From: JADGGM01 sp025449955
Lineage (GTDB): Bacteria > Gemmatimonadota > Gemmatimonadetes > Gemmatimonadales > Gemmatimonadaceae
Direction: 5' to 3'
DNA length: 13,938 nucleotides
Assembly (NCBI GenBank): GCA_036554285.1
Contig: DATBNO010000023.1
Location: forward strand, 1-13,938
Part shown: one piece after another, positions 1-7,373 of the stretch
Numbering within the stretch: the first letter of the stretch is position 1
Layout of the letters: each line of letters begins with the position of its first letter
Translations under genes and position numbers: made by a program
Notes under the pieces: model-generated
Seen by the model: the letters and a program-made list of their open reading frames with translations, nothing else
What the model was told of the DNA's origin: nothing
Database searches by the model: none

Positions 1-19
1 TTTTCATCTATTGCCCTAT

Positions 20-67
20 CCGCCGTTATCCTTTGTTTCCGCCCTGATCCTTTCATCATGAGCGTAG
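20..67 (+). repeat. Decayed intergenic repeat block, copy 1 of a dispersed 33-nt repeat
   Basis: Two layers of repetition are visible. First, 20-34 and 39-53 are direct repeats of the form CCGCCNTNATCCTTT with a 19-nt period (13 of 15 positions identical). Second, positions 35-67 match the reverse complement of 7374-7406 at 28 of 33 positions, ending in the shared TGAGCGTAG. The decamer GTTATCCTTT at 25-34 also recurs at 7596-7605. Both locations are gene-free. The block lies just beyond the 3' end of the broken GxxExxY gene. It looks like a dispersed intergenic repeat family; whether it is mobile or functional cannot be judged from two copies. Confidence 0.6.
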
Positions 68-80
68 CAGCCAGCTACGC
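62..80. repeat. Perfect 7-bp hairpin
   Basis: GCGTAGC at 62-68 is followed by a 5-nt loop and GCTACGC at 74-80. It sits 21 bp beyond the stop of the minus-strand GxxExxY pseudogene and starts inside the 33-nt repeat. No T-run follows on either strand, so it is not a canonical intrinsic terminator. It could be a REP-like palindrome or a weak 3'-end structure. Confidence 0.4.
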
Positions 81-101
81 GCATACGCATGTGGCAACCG
101 G

Positions 102-519
102 CTACACATCGTCACAGCGCATGGTGCCCCGCCGCCACGAATTCAAACATGTCACCCGTTTGCATGACGGCTTCAACCCGAAGTTCAGCAGCAGCCCGAT
201 CTCGAGATTCGTCGCACGCAGATAGTTGAACAACTGCGTACTGCCAACATCCGGATTGTCGCCCCTCGATTTCACCTCCACGATCAGAACGTCATCGACG
301 AGCATGTCGAGACGCTGCGTCGCAAGCTCTTCACCTTTGTAGAGAATTGTCACCGACACTTCGCGGGCTACGCGGTGCCCGTGAGCACGAAGCTCGCGGT
401 CGAGCGCGGCCCTTGTAGATGTGCTCCAGAAACCCGTGACCGAGCGCGTTGTAGACGTCGTAGAACGCGCCGATTACGGCGCCGGTCAGCTCCTCGTGTG
501 GCAATCCGGTCCCCGTCAT
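102..519 (-). pseudogene. GxxExxY protein (PD-(D/E)XK_3 nuclease-fold family), disrupted by one frameshift
   Basis: Two minus-strand frames join into one GxxExxY-family protein (PDDEXK_3 fold; function of the family not established). The first frame starts at ATG 519 and gives LTGAVIGAFYDVYNALG and then GFLEHIY, the GxxExxY signature itself, ending near 412. The second frame gives the C-terminal half, with the nuclease-like Asp and E-x-K in LDMLVDD and IVEVKS, followed by QLFNYLRAT and GLLLNFG, which are family hallmarks. The switch lies at the CCC run 410-412 on the plus strand. Removing one base restores KAALDREL and a continuous protein of about 138 residues, close to the usual family length. 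This is therefore either a very recent single-base insertion or a sequencing error in a homopolymer. GxxExxY genes are common solitary accessory genes, and this one lies next to intergenic repeats. Confidence 0.85.
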
Positions 520-595
520 GCCCCACGATACGCGACATGCAGAGGGGCTCCGCCAACGATTTGCGGCGGCGAGAGTCCTTTCCTTGCGACTGCGA

Positions 596-1204
596 CTAGT
601 GCGTCCCGTAGAACGTCCCGACGTCCTCCTCAAGCAGGCTGTACGTGGAGTCACCGTCGCCGTTGCCCGAGCAGGGACTGCCGGCCACGGTGGGACTCCA
701 ATCGCGCCGCACCCAGAACTTGATCTTGATGCGCCCCTGAAGCGGACGTGGCGGCACACGATTCGCGACGACGCAGCGGTCGTCGGCCAGCTGCGTGAGC
801 GTCGTGTCGAACGACAGACGGCCCTGTGCATCGGACGAGAGCCGCGCCACCGTATAGACGGCCTGATCCGTGGAGAGCTCGAGCTGAAATCGGTGCGATG
901 GTACGAGGCCGGCGGCGCGCAGCTGCAGCGCCAACGCCGGTGCGCGCGAACGGAACCACACGGATCCGCTCGCGCCGCCGCGCGCCGGCGGGACGACGTT
1001 GAAGTTGCTGTCCTTGGTGGCGATCGCGATGCGCGACACGCCGTCGTCGCGCTGCGTGGATGACCGCGAACTCAACAGCCCTTTCGGACCGTACAGGAAT
1101 ATGGCAACCACGATGGTGACCGCCACCGGCAGCACCGTGCGCCACGCGACCGATGCCCAACCGGCGGGACGCGAATGGCCCCGCGCCGGCACCTCGTTGC
1201 TCAT
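596..1204 (-). CDS. Small membrane-anchored protein with exported domain shared with the neighbouring GT2
   Basis: I do not recognise a named family. The 202-residue protein starts with a short basic N terminus, then one hydrophobic segment at about residues 21-39 (TVLPVAVTIVVAIFLY), consistent with a signal anchor placing the rest outside the cytoplasm. Residues 81-202 resemble a beta-rich domain: VWFRS, LRAAGL, FQLELSTDQAVYTVARLSSDAQG, Cys144, then Cys178 in CSGNGDGD, ending FYGTH. The same blocks in the same order, including both cysteines and CSGNGDGD, form the C terminus of the GT2 at 2776-4968, so the two are paralogues. A Cys144-Cys178 disulfide is likely if the domain is exported. ATG 1204 is preferred because it sits directly before the anchor; ATG 1216 and ATG 1255 are upstream alternatives. 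The 5' end overlaps the divergent GT39 gene by up to 104 bp. A role as an accessory subunit for the adjacent glycosyltransferases is inference. Confidence 0.8.
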   Translation of the reverse strand: MSNEVPARGHSRPAGWASVAWRTVLPVAVTIVVAIFLYGPKGLLSSRSSTQRDDGVSRIAIATKDSNFNVVPPARGGASGSVWFRSRAPALALQLRAAGLVPSHRFQLELSTDQAVYTVARLSSDAQGRLSFDTTLTQLADDRCVVANRVPPRPLQGRIKIKFWVRRDWSPTVAGSPCSGNGDGDSTYSLLEEDVGTFYGTH

Positions 1205-2789
1205 TGGATCTCTCATGCTGGCCGCCCTCGTGTTGCGCGTGCATGGGTTAGGCAAGACGAATCTCTGGCTCGACGAAGCGAATTCATGGTACGTCGCCCA
1301 TCTGCCGTGGCCCCAGCTGTGGGCGAATCTGCGCGCCAGTCCGTTGGGCCCGTTCTATTTTGTCGCGCTCAAAATATGGATCGGCTTGGCCGGCACCTCG
1401 GAAGCCGCGCTGCGCGCACCATCCGTCATCGCCGGCATCGCGCTCATTCCGCTCGTCTACGTGATTGGCGCGCGCACCGTGTCGCACCGCGCCGCATGCA
1501 TCGGCGCGGCGATCACCGCGCTCTCGCCGCTGCATCTCTACTTCGCGCAAGAAGCGCGGATGTACATGCCCCTCGCGCTGCTCGCGTCGTGCGTGATGCT
1601 CGCGTACATCCTGTGGCGCGACGACGCGGCGCATGCGCACGATGTCGCCCCTCGTCGCATCGCGATCGTGCTCGCCGCCTACGTCGTGGTGTCGATCCTC
1701 ATGCTCGGCACCAACGCCGTCTCGGGTCCGCTGCTCGTCGCCATCAATCTGGATGCGCTCATCCTGTTGATACGACACGTGCCCGCGCCGAAGCGGACGC
1801 GCGCGCTCGTGCAGTGGACTATCGCCAACGGCGTCGTCCTCGCGGCTGCGTTGAGCATGGTGCTGTTCGCACTGCCGAGATCCGCGGAAGCGAGCCAGGC
1901 GTGGCGCGGCGCGTTGGGCATCGTGGGTGCGCTGCGATCGCTCTTGCAGTATCCGGTCACCGCCATCCATGGCGTGTACTTCTATCCCGACGAGCTCGCG
2001 CGCGCGATCGGTGACGCGTGGTACACGCCCAGCCGCGATGCGATTCGGCGACTGGCGACCATGCTCATCGCGCAACCGGTGGTGATCGGCGTCATCGTGG
2101 TCGCCGTGATGCGTGCGGCCGGCGAGGCACGCCGATATCCCGCGCGCGTGCTCACGCTCGCGGTGCTCGTCCCCGTGATCATCGGTGCGGCGATCTCGGT
2201 GCGTAGCCAAGTGGACCTCGCGCGCTATTTCCTGTACGCCAGCTCGTTCCTCTATCTGCTGCTCGGCGCCGGCCTCGCGTATCTCTCGGCTCGGTCGCGA
2301 GCCATCGCGCTCGCGCTGCTCGCGTCGGCCATCGCCATCGGAACGCAACGCACGTACGCCGTCTACTCCCGCGATAGCGACTATCGGAGCGTCGCGCACG
2401 ATCTGATGGCGCGTCGCGATCAAGCGAAGGCCGTGATCGTCCAGCCGGCCGAGATGTTCGAGCCGCTGTCGTACTACTTGCATGGTCAGCTCGACCTGCC
2501 GATCCGGCGCGTTGCCCAACACGCGCCGCTCGCACCAGCGATCGCGGGCGTGGGCGCCGTTCCGGCGTTGGTCGTGCTCGACTATCGGTCGCCGCTGTAT
2601 GGGACGCCTCCGGATACACTCGAGTCCGCGTTGGGCGAATGCGTGGCCAGCGACATGTACGATGCAGCCAGCGGCGCGGGCGTGCGTCTCGTGCTCGCCA
2701 TGCCCGCTGCGCAATGTGGCGCAACCGCCCATCATCCGACCACCAAGCCCCCGCCCGCCGGTGGCGCCACCTGCGCTACGTGCCGCTGA
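1101..2789 (+). CDS. Integral-membrane glycosyltransferase, GT39/ArnT-PMT (GT-C) type
   Basis: Multi-spanning GT-C fold enzyme, expected to move a sugar from a polyprenyl-phosphate donor to an acceptor on the outer face of the cytoplasmic membrane. Counting from ATG 1101 (562 residues), the first hydrophobic segment (about 31-48) is followed by the acidic motif LWLDEANSWY (Asp58-Glu59), the expected catalytic/metal site in the first external loop. Next come SPLGPFYFVALKIW and ALSPLHLYFAQEARMY (Glu151-Arg153), both typical of bacterial GT39-like proteins. About ten further hydrophobic helices follow, then a soluble C-terminal portion from about residue 450. Donor and acceptor are unknown. The start is uncertain: ATG 1101 gives a low-complexity leader overlapping the divergent small-protein gene; GTG 1137, TTG 1197 or ATG 1215 would reduce or remove the overlap. 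The last 14 bp overlap the convergent GT2 gene. Confidence 0.82.
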   Translation: MATTMVTATGSTVRHATDAQPAGREWPRAGTSLLIGSLMLAALVLRVHGLGKTNLWLDEANSWYVAHLPWPQLWANLRASPLGPFYFVALKIWIGLAGTSEAALRAPSVIAGIALIPLVYVIGARTVSHRAACIGAAITALSPLHLYFAQEARMYMPLALLASCVMLAYILWRDDAAHAHDVAPRRIAIVLAAYVVVSILMLGTNAVSGPLLVAINLDALILLIRHVPAPKRTRALVQWTIANGVVLAAALSMVLFALPRSAEASQAWRGALGIVGALRSLLQYPVTAIHGVYFYPDELARAIGDAWYTPSRDAIRRLATMLIAQPVVIGVIVVAVMRAAGEARRYPARVLTLAVLVPVIIGAAISVRSQVDLARYFLYASSFLYLLLGAGLAYLSARSRAIALALLASAIAIGTQRTYAVYSRDSDYRSVAHDLMARRDQAKAVIVQPAEMFEPLSYYLHGQLDLPIRRVAQHAPLAPAIAGVGAVPALVVLDYRSPLYGTPPDTLESALGECVASDMYDAASGAGVRLVLAMPAAQCGATAHHPTTKPPPAGGATCATCR

Positions 2790-4968
2790 ACTGGATGTCG
2801 TGAAGCTCCGAGAGCGCCGCGCCGAAATCGCCGTCGCCGTTACCCGAACACGACGCCGCGGACCCACTATTGCCGGTGAGCCCACCCCCGCCGCTGCTCT
2901 GGCCTCCCGACCGTGGCGCGCCGTCGCTCTTCACGACGACACCGATCACGTGGCGGCCGGACAGCGGTAGACTGGGACGTTGGCTCGCGCCCATGCACAC
3001 CTGGTCCATGAATGCGAACAACCGACCTGATGCAATGAGCGCGCCGGTGGCATCCGCGCGCGCGCTGGCCACGTCGAAGGGCTGATCGTCCACCGACAAC
3101 TGCACGCGATAGGCGCGTCCGCTCGTTAGGCCGCTGGCGCTCATGCGCCAGTCGAACGTCGTGCCCGAATGCGAAAACCAGAACATGCCGGCCGCGACGC
3201 CTGGTCCCTGCGGCACCGGACTCAACTGCGCGTCTTTCACCACCAATGGCAGTGAATCGAGCCCGACCGTACCGGACGGCAACACCGCCGGTCCCATCGC
3301 TTGCCCCGTATATGCGGCCGGCAGTGTCGCGTCGCCGCGGTCGCAGTGGAGCAAGAACGCCATGAGCACGAGCGGCAGCAGCGTCGACACGGGACGAGCG
3401 ATCCGCGTTAAATCCGATCGCCCCGTGGACCCGTTCGCCGCCGCGGCGGGAAGCGGCACCGCGGTTTCGTCCACCACCACCTGCGGCGTGGCGGCGAGCT
3501 TCACCCGGCCCGTGTTCATGAGGTGCGCGATCGAATATCCGCCAACGAGCAGGTATCCGGTCGCGAACAGCAGCAGGAACGGCAACGCGCCCCATTCGCC
3601 CACGTACAGTGCGTACAAGAACGCGATCGACGTGTAGACGCCGAGCACCAGCTCGAAGGTCGTGCTGTTGGTGAACGCGCTGTGGTACCGCCGCCGGCGC
3701 ACGGCCTGCGACTGTCCGGTGCTCAAGTTGTACTTGGGCGTGCGCAGGAACGGCGTGCGCTTGCCCAAAAAACCCTCGATGGCGGCCTGTGCGTTGTACA
3801 CGCTCAACCCGATCGACGCCGCGAGGAACAGCGGGAAGCACGCCATGCGCCGCCGCCAATCGACATGAATCTCCTTGATCGCCGCCGCGTAGTAGCTGAA
3901 CGTCCCGCCTAACGACAACAGGAAGTACGCCGAGATCGCCCAGGAGATCCGCACGCGATCCGTGTGCGCGATGTACATCACGATCGGATTGAGGATCCCC
4001 ACCACGAGCAGGAACGGATACACCGAGTTGCCCAACAAGTGCGCCGTGCCCTGCAGCTTCTGCCACAGCGGAATCCCGGCGCGCCACAGCGGCATGAACA
4101 ACTTCCGCGCGGTTTCCTGGGAGCCCTTGGTCCACCGGTATTGCTGCGTCTTGAGCGCATGCATGTCCGGCGGCAATTCGGACGGACACGGCAACGCGGG
4201 CAAGTATTGAATCCGCCAGCCCGCGAGTTGTGCGCGATAGCTCAGGTCGAGATCCTCGGTGAGCGTGTCGTGCTGCCAGCCGCCGGCGTCGCGGATCGCG
4301 CTCGCGCGCAAGAGGCCCGCGGTGCCGTTGAACGTGAGGAACAGGCCGCCGCGGTCGCGCGCCGGCTGCTCGATCACAAACTGGCCGCTCAGGCCTAACG
4401 CAGTGACGCGCGTGAGCAGCGAGTATTCCTCGTTGAGGTAGTCCCACCGCGCCTGCACGATCCCGACGTCGGGCTGATTGAAGTAGGGCACCGTGTTGCG
4501 CAGGAAGTCCTTCGGAATCACGAAGTCCGCATCGAACACGGCGACGAGCTCGCCGGTGGCACGCTCGAGACCGTACTCGAGTGCGCCGGCCTTGTAGCCC
4601 GTGCGATCTTCGCGATGCAGATGCTCGATCTGGAAACCCTTCGCGCGATACTGCCGGACCAGGCGCCGTGTGAGGATCAGCGTCTCGTCGGTCGAGTCAT
4701 CCAACACCTGCACTTGCAGCAGGTGGCGCGGGTAGTCGAGCGCGCAGGCAGATTTTATCAATCGCTCGGCCACGAACAGCTCGTTGAACACGGGCAGCTG
4801 CACCGTGACGCGCGGCATCGGCGACGGCTCCGGCGGGCGAACCCGCGGATGCCCGCGATACCGGCGAAACAACGAAATCATCACATAGCGATTGAGACTG
4901 AAGAGCGACAGCACGAACAGGGCGGCCGCGTACGTCCCGATTACGATGAACTCTATCTGTGTCCGCAT
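2776..4968 (-). CDS. Processive GT2 (cellulose synthase/CslA-like) fused to an anchored exported domain
   Basis: 730-residue membrane glycosyltransferase. After an N-terminal membrane helix (about 6-26), the cytosolic family 2 domain shows the full processive set: DDSTDET (90-96), FDADF (145-149, the DxD), TEDLDL (237-242) and QQYRW (275-279, QxxRW). Several C-terminal helices follow (about 311-483), with FLRTPKY between them, as in CslA/cellulose-synthase-like enzymes. Known family members polymerise beta-linked glucans or mannans from nucleotide sugars and thread them through the membrane; the product here is unknown. Unusual for the family, another hydrophobic helix (about 525-542) and a roughly 190-residue exported tail follow. 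The tail has WFSHSG, SGLTSGRAYRVQLSVDDQPF, Cys658, a Gly/Ser-rich stretch and Cys707 in CSGNGDGD. It is paralogous to the separate protein at 596-1204. Start ATG 4968 directly precedes the first helix; no clear Shine-Dalgarno sequence is visible. The stop overlaps the GT39 gene. Confidence 0.87.
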   Translation of the reverse strand: MRTQIEFIVIGTYAAALFVLSLFSLNRYVMISLFRRYRGHPRVRPPEPSPMPRVTVQLPVFNELFVAERLIKSACALDYPRHLLQVQVLDDSTDETLILTRRLVRQYRAKGFQIEHLHREDRTGYKAGALEYGLERATGELVAVFDADFVIPKDFLRNTVPYFNQPDVGIVQARWDYLNEEYSLLTRVTALGLSGQFVIEQPARDRGGLFLTFNGTAGLLRASAIRDAGGWQHDTLTEDLDLSYRAQLAGWRIQYLPALPCPSELPPDMHALKTQQYRWTKGSQETARKLFMPLWRAGIPLWQKLQGTAHLLGNSVYPFLLVVGILNPIVMYIAHTDRVRISWAISAYFLLSLGGTFSYYAAAIKEIHVDWRRRMACFPLFLAASIGLSVYNAQAAIEGFLGKRTPFLRTPKYNLSTGQSQAVRRRRYHSAFTNSTTFELVLGVYTSIAFLYALYVGEWGALPFLLLFATGYLLVGGYSIAHLMNTGRVKLAATPQVVVDETAVPLPAAAANGSTGRSDLTRIARPVSTLLPLVLMAFLLHCDRGDATLPAAYTGQAMGPAVLPSGTVGLDSLPLVVKDAQLSPVPQGPGVAAGMFWFSHSGTTFDWRMSASGLTSGRAYRVQLSVDDQPFDVASARADATGALIASGRLFAFMDQVCMGASQRPSLPLSGRHVIGVVVKSDGAPRSGGQSSGGGGLTGNSGSAASCSGNGDGDFGAALSELHDIQFSGT

Positions 4969-5285
4969 CGATGACAGGTGCGAGTCGGTGCATGGATGCG
5001 CGGCGACGCTCTTGCGCGACGGCGCGTGGTTCCTCCGTCGGAGTCAGCTCCGGCCTCAAGCGGCGAGGCGGTCGGGCTGCGTGCTCAGCGCGGAGAGGCG
5101 GGTTCGCGAGAGGGCAATGGGCATGCCCGGTGGAGCGGTGCGCGTCAGAGGCGCGCAATGATCGCGTGGATGTTAGAACGTCTTGAGAAACGGTCGATGT
5201 GAAGGGTCGCGCGCGCTCGTTTCACGAGGCGTGCGCGACTCGATCGTAGTGCCCTCGCGCCCGCTTTCTCGATAGGTTTTTCCTT
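4969..5285. other. 317-bp intergenic region between divergent GT2 and 2H phosphoesterase genes
   Basis: I see no convincing gene; the open frames here lack family signatures and depend on high G+C. It must carry the promoters for both flanking genes, but no convincing -35/-10 pair is evident. Structure seen: CTCCG at 5033-5037, CGGAG at 5039-5043 and CTCCG at 5048-5052, which allow competing pairings in the GT2 leader; a perfect palindrome GGGCATGCCC at 5119-5128; and the strong hairpin at 5207-5238 listed separately. Confidence 0.6.
5207..5238 (+). promoter_or_regulatory. Strong GC-rich hairpin upstream of the 2H phosphoesterase
   Basis: The arms at 5207-5220 and 5224-5238 are complementary except for one mismatch and one bulged base, around a 3-nt loop (TTC). 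The hairpin ends 47 nt before ATG 5286. There is no immediate T-run, although TTTTTCC lies just before the start codon at 5277-5283. It could be a 5' leader structure or a transcript boundary; function is unproven. Confidence 0.4.
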
Positions 5286-5816
5286 ATGAAACGTGGATTT
5301 TTCATTGTGTCCGAGCTCACGGAACCATCGCGCAGCGCGGTACTCGACGTGCAGCGGTGGGCGGACCCCAAACTCGCGAAGGACACGACGCCGCACATCA
5401 CGCTCGTCGGATCTTCGGGTGTTGGTCCAATCCGCGCCGACACGCCCGTCGACGTGTTGCGCGACGAGCTCACATCCGCGGCTTCACAAATCGAGCCGTT
5501 CACCATGCAATTCGGTCGGCCGATGCGGTTCATGCAAACCGACATCGTCGTGTTGCCGCTCGATCCGCATGGCGCGTTGCGCGCGCTGCATGAGCGCATT
5601 GCGGGCAGCGGTTTGCGCTTCGATCGCGCACGATTCAGCTTCTCGCCGCACTGCACGTTGAGCTTTTTCTCCACGCTCACGCCCGAGAACGAGCGGCGAT
5701 TGCTGCGCGTGCGTGTGGATGAGCCGGTCGCCATCAATCGCGTGCAATGCTATCTGACCGTCGAGCCCGTCGGCGGTCGCCGCGTGCTCGACATTCCACT
5801 CGGCGGCGCTGCGTGA
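5286..5816 (+). CDS. 2H phosphoesterase superfamily protein (LigT / 2'-5' RNA ligase-like)
   Basis: 176-residue cytosolic protein with the two H-x-T motifs defining 2H phosphoesterases: PHITLVG (His37, Thr39) and PHCTLSFF (His122, Thr124), about 85 residues apart as expected. Family members hydrolyse 2',3'-cyclic or 2'-5' phosphodiester bonds in nucleotides or RNA ends (RNA 2',3'-cyclic phosphodiesterase, ThpR/LigT); the specific substrate here is not deducible. The length suits the family. The start at ATG 5286 has only a weak AGG about 10 nt upstream, but MKRGFFIVSEL is a natural N-terminal strand. The gene is followed after 19 bp by the decarboxylase on the same strand, so they are probably co-transcribed. 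A functional link is not obvious. Confidence 0.83.
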   Translation: MKRGFFIVSELTEPSRSAVLDVQRWADPKLAKDTTPHITLVGSSGVGPIRADTPVDVLRDELTSAASQIEPFTMQFGRPMRFMQTDIVVLPLDPHGALRALHERIAGSGLRFDRARFSFSPHCTLSFFSTLTPENERRLLRVRVDEPVAINRVQCYLTVEPVGGRRVLDIPLGGAA

Positions 5817-5835
5817 CACAGACGCTCGTCGTGAT

Positions 5836-7356
5836 GTGAAACACTTCGGCTTTCCTTCTCCAATGCGACCACCCGTCTTCGACCTGCTCGAGCAGGACAT
5901 GGAGCGCGACGCCGCGCTGCCGTTCATCGACCTCGCGTCGCGCTATTTCGTGCGCATGCGCGACGCCACCGATCCGGTCTCGACCGCGCTCTCATCGGCA
6001 GAGATCGCTCGGCGGTTCGACGAGCCGCTCCCGTTGGGCGGGCGTCCGCTCAACGAAGTGACGGAGCGCATCGAGCACGATGTGATGAGTGCGATGAACC
6101 GGCTCGCGCATCCGATGTGTATGGGGCATCAAGTCTCCGCGCCGCTGCCGGCCGCGGTCTGGATGGAGACGGTGATCGCGGCGATGAACCAATCGGTCGC
6201 AGTGGCCGAAATGTCGCCGAGCGCGACGGTGGTGGAGACGCAGCTGGTGCGGTGGATGACCGCGCTCATTGGATGGGACGCGAGCGCCGGCGGCACGCTG
6301 ACGTCGGGCGGCACCGAAGCGACGTTCACGGCGCTGCTCGCCGCCCGCGCCGCGGCCATGCCTAACGCATGGGAGCGCGGCGTGGGCGCCGATGGCCCGC
6401 TGCCGGTGGTCGTGTGCGGCGAGCACGCCCACTACGCCGTGACGCGCGCCGTCGCTCAGTTAGGCCTGGGACTGGAGCGGGCGGTCGCGATTCCATCCCG
6501 CGATTGGCGGATGGACACCGGCGCGCTCGCGGCGCGGCTCGATGCACTCGCCGCCCACGGAACGCCGGTGATGGCCGTCGTCGCCACGGCCGGCAGCACG
6601 GCCACGGGCTCCTTCGACGACCTCGAGACGATCGGCGCGCTCTGCGAGGCGCGCGGCCTCTGGTTCCACGTCGACGCGGCGCACGGCGCGTCGGCGCTGC
6701 TCTCGGCGACGCATCGGGATCGCATGCGGGGCGTCGCGCGCGCGCGCTCGGTGGCCTGGGACGCGCACAAGATGATGTTGCTCCCGCTCTCGGCCGGCAT
6801 GCTGTTCGTGCGCGATGAGCGCGACCTGGATCGCGCGTTCGCCCAGCGGGCGCCGTATCTTTTCCACGGCGATGAGGATGGGCGCGTGTGGGACCAGGGC
6901 ACGCGCAGCTTCCAGTGCTCGCGCCGCGCCGACGCGCTCAAGATGTGGGTCGCGCTCGAGCGCTACGGCGCCGCCGGGTTAGGCGAGATCTACGATCATC
7001 TCTGCCGCACCGTCCGCGATCTGCACGGCGTCATCGCCGGGCACCCCGATTTCGTCGCGCTCCACGCGCCCGAGTCGAACATCCTCTGCTTCCGCTGGGT
7101 CGGCCGGGCCGGCGAAGACGACGCCACCGTCGACGCGTTCAACCGCGACCTGCGCGAGCGCTACAACAAGAGCGGCCGCGGATGGATCACGACCACAGTG
7201 TTAGGCGGCCGCCGCGTGCTGCGCGTGACGGTGATGAACCCGCGCACCGGACGCGACGAGGTGATCCGGCTGTTGGAGGGGTTATCCGACGAGGCGTCGG
7301 CGATGCGGCGCGAGGGCAGCCGCGAACCAGGACCTCAGTCGCCGGCGTTTCTCTAG
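5836..7356 (+). CDS. Group II PLP-dependent amino-acid decarboxylase
   Basis: 506-residue cytosolic enzyme of the group II decarboxylase family (fold type I; glutamate, aromatic-amino-acid, tyrosine and 2,4-diaminobutyrate decarboxylases). Visible landmarks: GGTLTSGGTEATFTALLAAR (152-171, phosphate-binding region), GEHAHYAV with His199 expected to stack on PLP, FHVDAAHGAS with Asp280 for the pyridine nitrogen, and SVAWDAHKMMLLP with Lys312 as the Schiff-base lysine. QGTRSFQCSRRADALKMW and RVLRVTVMNPRT in the C-terminal half are also typical. The product would be an amine plus CO2; the substrate cannot be assigned. The GTG start at 5836 has no clear Shine-Dalgarno sequence; ATG 5863 (MRPPVFDLLEQD) is an equally plausible start. 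It lies 19 bp after the 2H gene and faces the thioredoxin gene across a repeat-containing intergenic tract. Confidence 0.85.
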   Translation: MKHFGFPSPMRPPVFDLLEQDMERDAALPFIDLASRYFVRMRDATDPVSTALSSAEIARRFDEPLPLGGRPLNEVTERIEHDVMSAMNRLAHPMCMGHQVSAPLPAAVWMETVIAAMNQSVAVAEMSPSATVVETQLVRWMTALIGWDASAGGTLTSGGTEATFTALLAARAAAMPNAWERGVGADGPLPVVVCGEHAHYAVTRAVAQLGLGLERAVAIPSRDWRMDTGALAARLDALAAHGTPVMAVVATAGSTATGSFDDLETIGALCEARGLWFHVDAAHGASALLSATHRDRMRGVARARSVAWDAHKMMLLPLSAGMLFVRDERDLDRAFAQRAPYLFHGDEDGRVWDQGTRSFQCSRRADALKMWVALERYGAAGLGEIYDHLCRTVRDLHGVIAGHPDFVALHAPESNILCFRWVGRAGEDDATVDAFNRDLRERYNKSGRGWITTTVLGGRRVLRVTVMNPRTGRDEVIRLLEGLSDEASAMRREGSREPGPQSPAFL

Positions 7357-7373
7357 AAAGTGGGGGCGGACAT

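Noticed and set aside
1284..2885. 533-codon open frame antisense to the GT39 gene
   Set aside because: Its composition is Arg/His/Asp-rich with no family signature, as expected for the antisense of a high-G+C gene; the plus frame has clear GT39 motifs.
2867..4447. 526-codon open frame overlapping the GT2 gene on the same strand
   Set aside because: It is an out-of-frame shadow rich in Arg and Ala; the GT2 catalytic motifs are in the other frame.
4697..5158. 153-codon minus-strand open frame across the GT2 start and upstream gap
   Set aside because: Arg/Ala/Pro-rich composition, overlap with the GT2 coding frame and no domain signature.
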